From: Casuarius casuarius | Lineage: Eukaryota; Chordata; Aves; Casuariiformes; Casuariidae | Direction: 5' to 3' | Assembly (NCBI GenBank): GCA_003342895.1 | Contig: PTFA01000010.1 | Location: 8,685,286 to 8,749,285, forward strand | DNA: 64,000 nt | Part shown: positions 11,961-23,700 of the stretch, one piece after another | Layout: each line of letters opens with the position of its first letter | How positions within the stretch are numbered: position 1 is the stretch's first letter | Translations under genes and position numbers: made by a program | Notes under the pieces: generated by a model | What the model saw: only the letters and a program-made list of their open reading frames with translations | Database searches by the model: none | What the model was told of the DNA's origin: nothing

Positions 11961-14818
11961 GGGTTGTCCCATGTGTGCTTAAAGCAGAAGAAAGAACCAC
12001 AGCCTTTACAGGTAGTTAAACTGTGCCATTCAATCCGTTGATCATTCAACTTATGTATATTTTGTTCCAAAACAGTAAACATAATTGCTGTACTGAATTG
12101 TGGTGATATAGGTGGCAGCTTTACATACTGACTCTAATATAAAGAAAAAACAGGCAGATGAGAAGTGAATTCAAGCTCATCTGACCTAAGAAATGCACAA
12201 ATAAGTACTACACAATCTTTCCCCTCTGACCCAATTCCCATTCAGATTACATCCCAATGCGAGACTGTACTTGTCCCAAACAAACAAAATCCTTGCCATA
12301 TGCAATAAACATGTGGGAAAAAACCTAACTCAACTGAAGGAAGCTGAGAGTATGCTGAAAGCTATTTCACTGGGTAAATAATGTCTCAATTATGCCTATT
12401 AGCATCAAAGGAGAAAGCAAATTACTAGACAATTTGAAAAATAATCCTAACACCTTACAATATTTTGTTATTTAAGCGAGGAAACCAAGAAGCACCTTTA
12501 CAAAAGAGGAACCAGCTAAGAGATTTAGCATACAACTGGACACAAGAAACAATTTATAGTGGCTTTTTGAGGCAGTGGATAGTATATTGTAAAATTTTGT
12601 GTTGCAATGCAACTTGGGTCAAATTCTACTGTTCTATAAGTACAAATCAAGCATAGTGGCTTTTCACCCTTTGATGGTCATCTTTGGCTTTATCACAATC
12701 AAAACAACAAGGATATTATAGATGTGGATATATTTTGTGAAAAACAGTGGCATTGTGACGTATTTCTACCAATGTTGAGTGAGGGTATTTTGGCATCTGT
12801 GTTTTCTATAGAAGACAGGAGCTTAGTAGGCAACATAGCAGAATTATGAATTTAGCTACCTTGAGCTTTCTCCATCTCTTCCCATCTTCCTATTTTCTAT
12901 CTGTCTACCTGTCTTTTATCTCTTATTTTACCTCTGAGCTATACTCAAGATCCACTGCAATTTGAATGGGGAAAAAGTGGTACTTCTTCAAAACAGTTTC
13001 AAGTAAGCTGAATGAACCTTCCTTACCCCAAAGATGTGGAAATTGAAATGGCCATGTGGTCAGGATTTCTAGCCAGGAGCTTCTGAAACGCTAGGAGAGC
13101 AAATATAACATCTAATGCCAGATCTAATATTGCATCAAAAGTCATTGGAGAAGCTGTTTAGTCCTTTCTTTCATTTTGTCATTAGAAGAGCAGCATTTAC
13201 TGTTGCATCTTCATGCATGCAAGCACACATAAACATGTCCTTTTTGATTATCCTAAGATTTCTATCATTCACAGTATGATTGAAAATTTCCTGGAAGGAT
13301 AAATCTGGACTTAGGGAGGTGCCTTTTATGGGTTCCAAAAATGTCAGTTTACATTTGGATGATTTATAATTGTGGAATAGGCATTTTTCAGCCCGCAGTT
13401 TGCACAGTATAGGAGGTTTGGGGGGGTTTTTTTAGGGGAGAGAAACATGCCAAAACCCTTCACATTCAGTATCACTGAGCAAGCCCTATTGTGGTGTTTC
13501 AGATCACATGTTACCAGAGTCCAGACTTTGTGTCTACAGGAAGAATGGCCTTTCCATTTCCTTCTGGGTATATGGACTACAGAATGCTGAAAAATACTCA
13601 GAGGCGGAGATGACACTGAGTTTCCATCTTGGTGTATGACTGGAAAAGTAAGGAGAGAAGGAAGCTACACTGGTACTTGGTTCAAAAATCTCATAAGGCT
13701 TTAGTGGTGCTGCCTATGTCGCCTCAATGAGCCGAGAGACAAGAATGAGAATTTGACAGATGTATCTTCAGAGAATAGAACTTTTTGTCATGGTACATTG
13801 CCCAGAGAGAAAAGAACAGCTGTTCGAAGGTGCTGAGAAGTATGGAATGGTAAAAGCGGTCCCAGAAGATGCACGGTAGTAGGGAAAGGCCAGGGGAGGT
13901 GATCAGAAGCACATAATAAATTGCGGCGCCACATAATAAATATTATTTAGTGCATGGCTGTGCAGTTTATCCTATGATTCCAAGCTTATCATGAGGATAA
14001 CACCATCCATATATTTGTGCATATACTGTATATAGTATTTATTTGGACATATAAAGTATTTCTGTAAATAGGATCATATTTATATGTAAATATCCTGATG
14101 TTTATTGAAATACTCTTGACTTTCTTCATTATTATTAGTGTAAAAATAACAGTGGAATAAATAAACATTTGTCATCACTGTAATAGCTCCATCTTGGGCT
14201 GTTTACAACTTTTGCACACTTGCATAAACCAGCTGGTATCAAGTTTAAAAGGAAATCCTATCGATGGCTTGGAAAATCAAAACAGATGCTTATTACATTT
14301 GTCTAAGATAAAATTAACCGAACCTGTCATATTTTGCAGGCAATTCTTTTAACATCTGCAGAACAAAGCAAATAGATTTAATTCACTACAGCCTTTAGTT
14401 TATAGGTCAGATATGGCCTCTCAGGGTTATTGTGCTTATATTTGAAAAGCTTTGAGTTTGAAAACAAAAAAGCTGGAAATGTTTATTTTTGTGGTCTGAG
14501 ATAATCATCCTTCCTGAGCTTCGGCTATTCTAATTTAAGGTTTACACTTGGATGGAATAACCAGACTCAGCACAAATAATTCATATGCAGCTGGATGGGG
14601 TAAAGGGAACTCATGCAGAGAGCTAATGAATTTAACTGTTACCTCCTGAGACTGGAGAGGAATCTCTGTTCTAAGCAGATCTCAGTCTCACAAGAAAGAT
14701 GTGTCTATGCGTCTCCAATTCAAAGAAAGCATCTGTCTTTATTGCTCCACAGTTTGGCTTGACTGGAGAAATCCAGGCCTGTATTCCTGCCATACAGAAG
14801 AAAGGTATACTGCCAGGC

Positions 14819-14885
14819 CTGTGACAATGCCTACTGTTAGTTATTTCAATGTCTCAGTTTCCTAAGCAATAGAATAGCTCAAATG
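14819..14885 (+). repeat. Possible MIR SINE fragment
   Basis: The order 'ctgtgac', then 'gttatttcaatgtctcagttt' without its last base, then 'cct' and an A-rich stretch follows the MIR SINE core ('tgtgacc', 'gttacttaac', 'ctcagtttcct', 'gtaaaat'). It is short and diverged, and is called from memory of the MIR consensus only. Confidence 0.3.
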
Positions 14886-14984
14886 TTTCTCTCTTATTAA
14901 ACACTGCCTGCACTGCCACTCCGATACTGCATGTGGGGTGAACTCACTGTGGCTGAGTTGACACAGGGAACTCAAGGACACTGA

Positions 14985-16092
14985 GAGGAGATAACAGAAG
15001 ATGAGAACTTGACTTTAATGTGTTCAAGTTTGACATGGTCTCCCATAGCAGCTTTGTAAACAAACGGCAGGGATAGTGGCTGGCTATATGGACTACAAGG
15101 TGGGTGAAAAACTGCCTAGACTGTCAGGCTTAAAGGGTCAGAGGCTTGAAGACCAACTGATGATTGGTTACTGGGTCTGATATTGCTTAGCATCATCAAC
15201 AACCAGGCTGTCAAGATGGAGTGCACCCTCAGAAAGTTTATAGATGTCACCACACTAGGAAGAGTGGGTAACATGCTAGAAGGTGTCATTCAAAGTGACC
15301 TCAACAGGCTGGAGAAATTGGTTGACAGTAACCTCATGAAGCTCAAAGGCAAACACAGATACTTGCACATGGGACAAAATACTCCATGCCTCAGTATAGG
15401 CTGGGGACTCACTAGCTAGAAAGCAGCTCTGCAGAAAAGGATTGGGGGATCCCAGTGGTCAGTAAGTTGAACCTGAGCCAGCAGTATGTCATTGTGATGA
15501 TGAAGGCCAAACACATTCTGGGCTGTACTAGCAAGATCATAGCCAGCAGGTCAACAGAAGTGATCACTCTCCCATCTAGCAGGTGTGAGGCTGCTCCTGG
15601 AGTACTGTGCAGAGTTGGGGCTTCCCTTGCAAGAAAGACATTGATGTACTGGAGTGATTCCAGCAGAAGTTAGGAGGCAGGAGTACATGATGTATGAGAG
15701 GGGCCCAGAGAGCTGAATTTGTTCACTTTGGAGAAGAAAAGGCTAAGAGAGGTGAATCTCATTGCTGTCTTTGGCTACCCTAAAGGGAGACAATACAGAA
15801 AATGGAGGTAGACTTGTCTCAGATTTGCGCACTGAAAAGAGGCGAAAGACACAAATTCTGGCAAGGGACATTCCAGCTGGACATAAGCGAAATGTCTTCC
15901 CGTGAAAGCAGCACAGCACTGGAACAGGTGCCCAGACAGGCTGTTGGATCTCCTTGGAGGTTTTCAAAACTTAATTGGACAAGGCCCTGAGCAACTGGAT
16001 CTAGCTTCCAAAAAGGTCCTGCTTTGAGCAGGAGGTTAGACCAGAGACTTCCAGAGATGCCTTCCAACCTTAATTGTTCACTGATTCTATAA
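14985..16092 (+). mobile_element. CR1 LINE, 5'-truncated, ORF2 core to 3' end
   Basis: This is the longest CR1 copy on the plus strand. It can be followed from the reverse-transcriptase core (15010-15060, a decayed form of the 'LDFSKAFDTVSH' region) through 'ECTLRKFIDVTTLG' (15219-15260), 'DLNRLEKLVDSNLMKLKG', 'SQQYVIVMMKAKHILGC' and 'GVLCRVGASLARK'. It then reaches the 3' region 'cactggaacaggtgcccaga' (15916-) and the ending 'cttccaacc...gattctat' (16061-16090). The family carries FADD at the catalytic motif; here the frame reads F-I-D-V, so the acidic pair is broken. Several stops and frameshifts confirm it is dead. The intact 3' end with loss of the 5' part is normal for CR1, which inserts by target-primed reverse transcription. 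Confidence 0.88.
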
Positions 16093-19000
16093 AAGTGACT
16101 ATGGATTGCTGTTATAGTTATAGTATAGAATAAACAGTTTTTGCTGTTATTGTCCACATATCCTTGCACTGTGTCATCATTTTAATCTATTGCGGGAATT
16201 CCAGGAATGATGTGTGTGCTTATGATGTGGAAGTTAATGGTTTAACTGTGCTACTGGATCTGCTTGGCTAAACTCTTTGACCTTAGCGAAACTCTGTAAT
16301 TGTGTTAGTACCATCCTTGCTTGGAGATTTTCAGGAACAGGACATAGATATAAACCTTTATCGTATGTGAAGCTGAATAGACATTTAAGTACTTCTATTT
16401 TGAAAGAATTATCAGGGATAATTTTTTAATTATTTTGCATAAGGTATATTCCTAATATGAAATATATGTTAATAAAATCATTCTTTAAGTACAGCCTATG
16501 CTAGGTAGGGAGTATTGTTCCATTTTTATGGTACTCTTAATTTTGAAACAGAATGGTAAGGGATTATTAAACACACAAGCCCTTAGGGCTCTTTTCTGGT
16601 AATTAGACACATAACTTAAATCCATAAAAGCGCTTTCTTGAAACCACTGCTGCTAAAGGGGTGACACAATTTATTTTTGTGCTTGGCATGAGTCCTTGAA
16701 GCAATATATACCATTTTATTTCAGGATGTATAAACTACAAGTTATGGTCAACAGTAGAAACAATTACAACCAGACTCATGTTAACCCATAATTTCATTAT
16801 AGAATCATTTGAGGTTAAAGCTAAAAATACTAGAAAATATACATTTTATTTTATATATAGTCCATAATAAATACTGAATAAAATTCTGTGCAGAGAATCA
16901 ATGGAAAGATTTAATATGGAAGGGCAAATTGATGTGTGCAACCAGAAATACCAGGGAAGTATTTCTGTGTGTTGCTATACAATTAAGATTTGACAGGGAA
17001 TGGAAGAATATCAGTTATTTACGAGAGAGGAAAGAACACGTTCTGTTTACAAAGTTGTAGTGAGCCCTACCAGTCAAAAGCTTTTACTGTGGCTTCTGGA
17101 GATATTATATCTCAGCCCTAACTCCTCCCTGTTGGAATGAACATAAGCAAAAATTTTCAGTAATGAGTGTGCCTCACTTTTCTCTAAGTCCATCTGATTA
17201 GAAGATCACATTTCAAGATACAGCAAGTAGGATTTTCCAGGATTTTCCAACTTAAATGCAGACCTCTGAATCAAATCAGTTTTCTAGAAGCTCATGAACC
17301 CATTGAAAAGACAGTGAGTAATGCACACTTAAAGAAGAGGACTGAAGTGTTTTAAATTTGGACAATCTAATTTAGAAACCAGCACTGATACGAGGAGGAA
17401 ATGAACCTAAAATCAGCATATAATAAATACATCTATTATAAAATGATGGATTATTACAGTTGTCAAAAGACCAGACAGCTTTCACCTCTGCCTTGATACT
17501 TCATTTCTCATATCAAACATTGCTTCACAACTATTTGGGAGCCTGCAAGAAGATAGTCGAGTTTTTGTACAAGGCTGTCTGTACCAAAAATAAAATGATC
17601 CCTGCTGAAATCAGCTAGTTTCTTCACTGACAGCCTCTCAGAAAACAAGGATTTAATGAGCTAGGGAAATAAAAGATTCTTCTACTCTTTGCGTGTGGTC
17701 TGTCATAGCAAGTTTCAGGTGCATAGGCAATATAATAGTGACAGAGTGTACGCTGCTGCTCTGCATGTCACACAACCCCTGGAAACCAATAGATGTATTC
17801 ACTATTGGGATTTCTCAGATTGTCTCCTTTCACTGGGACTTAGCTTCATTTTTCTTTAGAGAAAACCACAGAAATGTCAGTGCTTAATTTGCTAATCTCT
17901 GCTCCCTAAAGAGGACAGTAGTGTTGAAAGATTCTTCCTAAGTCACTTTGAGGCACAGTCCTGCAGTTTGCCTGCTCAAGGGGCATGTGACACTCTATAA
18001 AAATGTATCCTGAGCCTTGAGCTACTGCTGTGCCAGAGTGCTTCAGCCCATTCATAATGGAGCTACTTCTATCACTGGATATGGAGTGCTTTACTGAAAC
18101 TTGTGGCAAACACTGAGGGACTGATTTGGAATATTAAAACTTCCGCATCAGCTGAAAGAAAGGGGGCACAAACTAAATCAAGAAAGGAAGAACATCGCAT
18201 TAATTCACAAAATCTAGTGTCAGAGTCAAGAGAGCAATAGCAAATGGAGCAAGCGAAGTAGGAATCAGCATGCACATAAGTCTGGTGTCAAAAGATGGAG
18301 TCTGCAGGCTCAAAGTATCAACTAGCTAGTGAACAACATGGGCTGCTGCAAAGGTTATCTGTGGTTAGGCTGCGGTTACCAGAGCTCAAGCTGAAAAGAG
18401 CAGTTCTTTGATCCTGGCTAATGAGCTCCAGCTAGCGGGAACTGAGGACAAACTCAGACACCTGAAAGAAAGCCATAGTAGAGCAGGCTCCCAGCTTAAG
18501 GCCATGGCTTAATCCAGCATTTGAGGTAAACTGCTGAATTTGAAAGACTGGGTCAAGGGCTAGAGAGTTGCACTGTGCTCTGGCATAGAATTATGTTCAC
18601 ATATTTTGCTAGTTTGTTTCCCCAGTAAGAACCAGATACTGATGGGAATCTGAATACCCGTTCCATATTCCCCATCCAGCGCTGAAGTCATGGAAAGGAT
18701 TTTGTTCCTTTTCATGAATTTTGGATCAGGTTCATGAGGCCTTTAAGGGCTCAGTTTGTTGGGTGGCTGTGAATACTAGGTCATGATGTATGCTAGCTAC
18801 AGTGAGTTTAGAAAAAAAAGCAGCCATAAGATATCTGACTGATCTAGGAGGAACCATGTTCTTCCTTATCCAATAGGGACATCCTCTGCTTTGGCAGACT
18901 AAGTGCTGCTGTTTTCCAAAGATCTTGAGAAACTGAATGAAAGGAAGTAAGCATTAGACGTAATTTGCCTGTGATGAATTAGGGCTGGGCCTTCATTCAT

Positions 19001-19496
19001 TCTTTTGAGAAATCTTTGATCTAGTTTTATATCTTAGCTGTCCTTGATGGGAAACAAACAGAGAAACTGAACCTTTGCCAGGTAGTCACAAATGGGATAA
19101 TACCTGTACCTTAAGTTGCTTACTTACTCCCAGCAGGCTTAGTGATCGCTCGGACTCAGGAGAACATCTATAGCATGCTGCAAGAGGGAAGAAAAGGGAG
19201 AAAGAATAGCATAGATCAGCACTTTAGGCCATGTTATAAACTATGTGGTAATTTGGCTTGCAACTGCTGCATTTACAGCTAAGTTCTACCAGATGACACA
19301 TACAGAATGAATCATAATATGCCTGAGTCTGCACACCCTTTGGAATAGAGTGAGCTCAGGGCAAGAAAGGGCAAAGGGATCAAGTACTCTGCTGTCTTCT
19401 TCTTCATCAAGAAGCCAACCCAAAGACCTGCTTGCTGCTTTTCGTATCTGCTCCTTGCTACAGCTCCCTCTAGTCTGAAAATTCTGTGTCCGTAGT

Positions 19497-19640
19497 TACA
19501 CACACATATATACACATACATATATATATAAAAAATATTATATCTATACCTATATACATTTATATGCTTATACATATCTACATCAATATATCTCTATCTA
19601 TCTATCTATCTGTCTCTCTATATATGCACACATATATACC
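19497..19640. repeat. Compound CATA/TATC microsatellite
   Basis: About 140 bases built from CACATA/TATACA words, then TA dinucleotides, then a run of TATC (GATA on the minus strand) from about 19590 to 19611, then CTCTATATATG and CACATA words. GATA/TATC tetranucleotides are common variable microsatellites in vertebrates. The open frames across it are artefacts of the repeat. Confidence 0.85.
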
Positions 19641-20074
19641 CACTAACTTCCAGGGCATCAACACTGTTTGCACGTCAGGTGTGTGACTAGTGTTAGGTGG
19701 AATATTGCCATATGACTGAAAGGAAATGAGTCGAATGATTGCTGCACGTAAGTAGATGACGAAAGTTGTCCCTTTCCTTCCCAAAAAACTTCTGTCACAA
19801 AATGATAGCAAGGAAGATAAATGCCAGCAGACTTGTATTGCTGCCCTTTTGCTGATTCCTCTGCTGCACTTGAGAGACTGGCAGCACTGAGCCATTAAGA
19901 AACACGTGCACGTTGCACCCAAAAACCTTTCATAAACACCTGTCAGAAGTGTCTATCAGGGATCCTCAGGAGGCAAATGTACTTTTGCCTTTGCTCCTGG
20001 CATCTTGGAACAACACTGTACTCCATTTACATCTCTGACCTTATCAGAGTGGTCCAGCTGCATGTAGAACTTAG

Positions 20075-20088
20075 AAAAAAAAAAAAAA
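20075..20088. repeat. Poly-A run, 14 bases
   Basis: An uninterrupted run of 14 A with no recognisable retroposed sequence upstream. Confidence 0.7.
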
Positions 20089-20737
20089 GGTTCAGTCTAG
20101 TGCTTTTCCCATTGGCTCTTTTCTTTTTGTTCTTCTTATGAATTGTTACTGACAATGTTCTTCCATGAGTAAATGTTTTCAACATTCCTAGAGACTCATT
20201 CAGCTTTTTCCTATAAGTCCTGTCGAGACAGGAGGGTGAAGATAAACACACTTCTGGTGGGTGAATGGATGTCTCAGAAATTCATAGTGGGATGTGAGAG
20301 ACTTTTTTTTCCTTCTTCCCTGTTTTCAGCCTTGGCTCATTTTATCAGAGGAAGATTGTGTAAATTGAGCTGGTGGCCTTGGTGTTTCCTAGCACATAAA
20401 TGTTCACAGTACGGGATCTCTCAACTCATTTTTGCCTTTTTGTGGCAAAAATCCCAAGCACCAAAGCAGTCTGAGAAAAGTTTTGCTCTCATACCTCTGC
20501 AGTTGATGTCTTCCTATAACAGACAATTGAGATAGGGACTAGAAAAAGCTTAGAATTCTGTTGAGTATGTAGCAGTTGTCTCCCGCCTAAGCACAGGGTC
20601 TGGTGTTCAAGACTCTCCTCCTTGTCTCACAAACCACAGAACTTCAAATATCCTTCTGAAAATACAAACATCAGTCTTGGGTCTGTACTATACCTAAATG
20701 AGAGCCTAGGAACAAAGTGACTTACTCTCTTTACCTG

Positions 20738-20751
20738 AAAAAAAAAAAAAA
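20738..20751. repeat. Poly-A run, 14 bases
   Basis: An uninterrupted run of 14 A followed by 'ccc'. It is a simple repeat. Confidence 0.7.
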
Positions 20752-23700
20752 CCCACTGGACTGAAAAGCTGAGATCACGATCTTAGCAAAGGAGCTCTTT
20801 CCTTTTCTGTCTCTCCCCTCCACACACCTGCCACCATAGCATGGTGACTGCAAGGGTCAGAGACACAGCTTCTTGTGCAGAAATAAAAAAGGCAATTCAG
20901 GGAATCCAGTGAGCTCAGTTTATACCTTGACAAACTCCTAATCTGGCCTGCCTGGTGCCATTTTGAAAGGATTTAGCTAGTCTAGCCAACGGCAGCTGTT
21001 TCTTTCATCATCTGTTTTTTCTATGTTGTATTTCTGTTTTACTGCTCTCTGTCAGATCTAATCATGCTTTTCTTTTGGGGAATTGCTTTCTGAGAGGCAC
21101 TAAGGTATTTATTCTCCGGGGCCAAAAAGCCTGTATTGGAAAAAGAGCTAGGGAGAAGTATCTTACCCTGCAAGCAAATTTTGTTTTGGCTTTAATGACT
21201 GGGGTAGCAGAAATGGAAGTAAGTACCATATTGGAATTAGTCATCAGCCTCTCCACTTCCTCTCTTACAAGAAGAGAGAAAGCTTGAGGCAAGTCCCTGG
21301 CAGCAGATGCAAAGCTGGGTGGGGATTCCCTTCCACTGCAGAAAAAGCAGTTACTGGCTATCATTACTTGATTCTTCTTAATTAGATTTTGGACATTCAT
21401 TTTACAACTCAGTCTCTGTTCAATGGCACGAGGAAGTGTTGGGGTCATGTGAGTGCCACTGTTCTTTTTCTCTGAAAGCCCACCTACTCCTACACAGATA
21501 GTAAGGGTGGAATAATCCTCCAAAAAATGTTCACCCAATGACATGTGTACTAAATTCTAAGATGAAAATTTTATGCTGAAATTGCAAGTCAGTGCTTGAG
21601 CAGGTTAGATTCAGAGGCAACACTTTCTAGCAGTTCAATAATATAACGCAATTGCTACACCAAGAGAAAAACGGGAAGGTTGAGGAGAAAAATAAGAGGC
21701 AGGGAAACCTGAGGAGAAAAGTCTGTAGGTGTTGAGGTAGCAAATGAGAAGATAAGAATCTCAGGCAAGGTTTTGCTAAGGTTTGATGTATTGCCTTTAT
21801 TTCTAAAGGCAGGATAATTTTGTGTCAGAATGACCCAGAATAGCAGAGATTTTTCCATCTATGTACTATGGGGCTATATTTTATGCAGTTTTTATGTGTT
21901 AGAGTTCTTGTATCTCATTTCACTACCTCCTCCCACATAAAAATAGCTTTATGCAAATAAATGCTTGAGATTTCTGATCTGGTCTATAATTTCGAAGCTC
22001 TGATAATGCATTGTTTTTTAAAAGGAAGTAATGCTCTTTCAAAACAGTTCTTCTACAGTACCATTCAGAAAAAATCCTGGTAAACTTAACATGTCTAACC
22101 TAATTAAAAACAGCATCAAATATGCCTCTAAATCAGATTCTGATTTCCGAATATGAGTAAGAAGCTGATTCCATAATCGTGGAGCATAAATACGAGAGGC
22201 TCCAGCAACCAAACGTTTTCAATTTATATTTAGGACAAGCTAATAAATCAGGCTCTGACCTCAAAGTATAACTGGAAACATAAAATGAAAGTAAATTGTA
22301 AGTATATTCTGGACCAATGTGAAGAACTGGATAGGTAAACAAAAGTACTTAAAAATAATCAGTATAAAATATTACTGCTAAGCAATGAAAAGTTTTCAGC
22401 TCCAGGGTGTTTTATTCCAATACTTTTCCAGATTTTTTTGCTTCTTACAGCAAAACAGCTGTACTTACTTATGTAATCTAGCAGCATTGTATCAGTAAAT
22501 AAACTTAAATTGTTCACAGGGTACCAGTTGTGAGAGCTTGCTTAAACCAGCACACAAAGACTTGAGTTTCAGCTCTAAATGCTACTGATCGTGTCTGTGC
22601 TGAGTGGTCACAAACGGCAACTAGAGACCTGTCCCAACACTTTCAGTATAAAACTGGAGAGTGATCCTCTAGGGATAATATCTTCTGTGATTGTTCTACA
22701 CTCTGTGCCAGAAAAAACCTTTAATCTATTATTTAAGAATTCATTTCCATTTTCAGTTGAGACAAGCAGAGCATCTGCATTTAGAACTCCTGTGTAGTAT
22801 TAGTAGTAGAATTCACCCTTGCTTTTCCATTGCTCACCAACAAAGAAAAAGACCTGCTTTCTAACTTACTGCATTTTCATTTTACAGTTCTCCAAGGAGA
22901 AGGAAAAGCTGCTTGCCAAATCCTGCTGTCAATTTGACATAACTGTGGGCTGGATCACATGAAATTTGAAAGTGTTTCTCTTTTCAATTGATCGAATGAT
23001 TGAGTACAGACTTCTTTAATAGAGCAGTCAGCAGAACTCATCCATAAACTCAGCACGAGGCATTGTGTTCACCATACTCTAAATTGCTGACAAACAGTTT
23101 ATGGTTTGTCACATTTGGCAATCTCTGAACAGAAAAAGGCCAGCCTTAAGTTGAACTAAAAATAGGAGCTTTAACTGGAATTCAAAAAAAAAATGGGAAG
23201 AAAGATTGTGCAAATATATATTAAAAACTTTCAACAGTTCACTTGCTCACTTCATTAGCTCTAATTTGCATACCCTCATAACTCTGTCCCTTCTAGTCAG
23301 ATTATCATCTGTAAGTGATGGCTGTTATGTCTATATATTGTGTAATTAGATAAATTTATAACATGTTCAGTTAATGCTGAGCATTACTGATACAGGATGG
23401 TAGCTAAAGGAGTGAGGAAGGGGGTGAACCTGGAAGAGTTTGACTGTATTATCTTAATATCATAAACCTCCGAATATGAGGAGACAGAGACATTGAAGTA
23501 TTTTTTCTTCTCTCCACCTTCTGGCAACTTTTTTAAAATCGACAATCGTGAATTTTTTGAGAAAAAGTGTGGGGGAGCTTTTTGCAAACATCTGGCATGC
23601 AAAAAATATTTTATGCCTAATCGATCTGAAGTATTCACATAGAGATGTGGTACCAGTTCCATAACTCTTGGGTTTTGAACTGCTGCAGCTTCCAGAGAGG

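Larger units (their letters stand above)
10321..14980. other. Non-coding AT-rich DNA
   Basis: No gene is recognisable. It holds an (AG)12 microsatellite (10607-10630), a TA-rich satellite-like stretch (11871-11960), a repeated 'acataataaat' 20 bases apart (13911 and 13931) and a possible MIR fragment (14819-14885). The stretch 13950-14640 is non-repetitive and rich in short AT motifs typical of vertebrate non-coding DNA, but nothing can be claimed from it alone. Confidence 0.5.

Noticed and set aside
15183..15990. Plus-strand ORFs read as separate small genes
   Set aside because: They are pieces of the CR1 ORF2 remnant at 14985-16092.
16795..16830. 'atagaatcatttgaggtt', like the start of an antisense CR1 tail
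   Set aside because: The similarity stops after about 20 bases and the following sequence is ordinary AT-rich DNA.
19486..19686. Plus-strand ORF rich in Ile/Tyr/His
   Set aside because: It is the translation of the CATA/TATC microsatellite.
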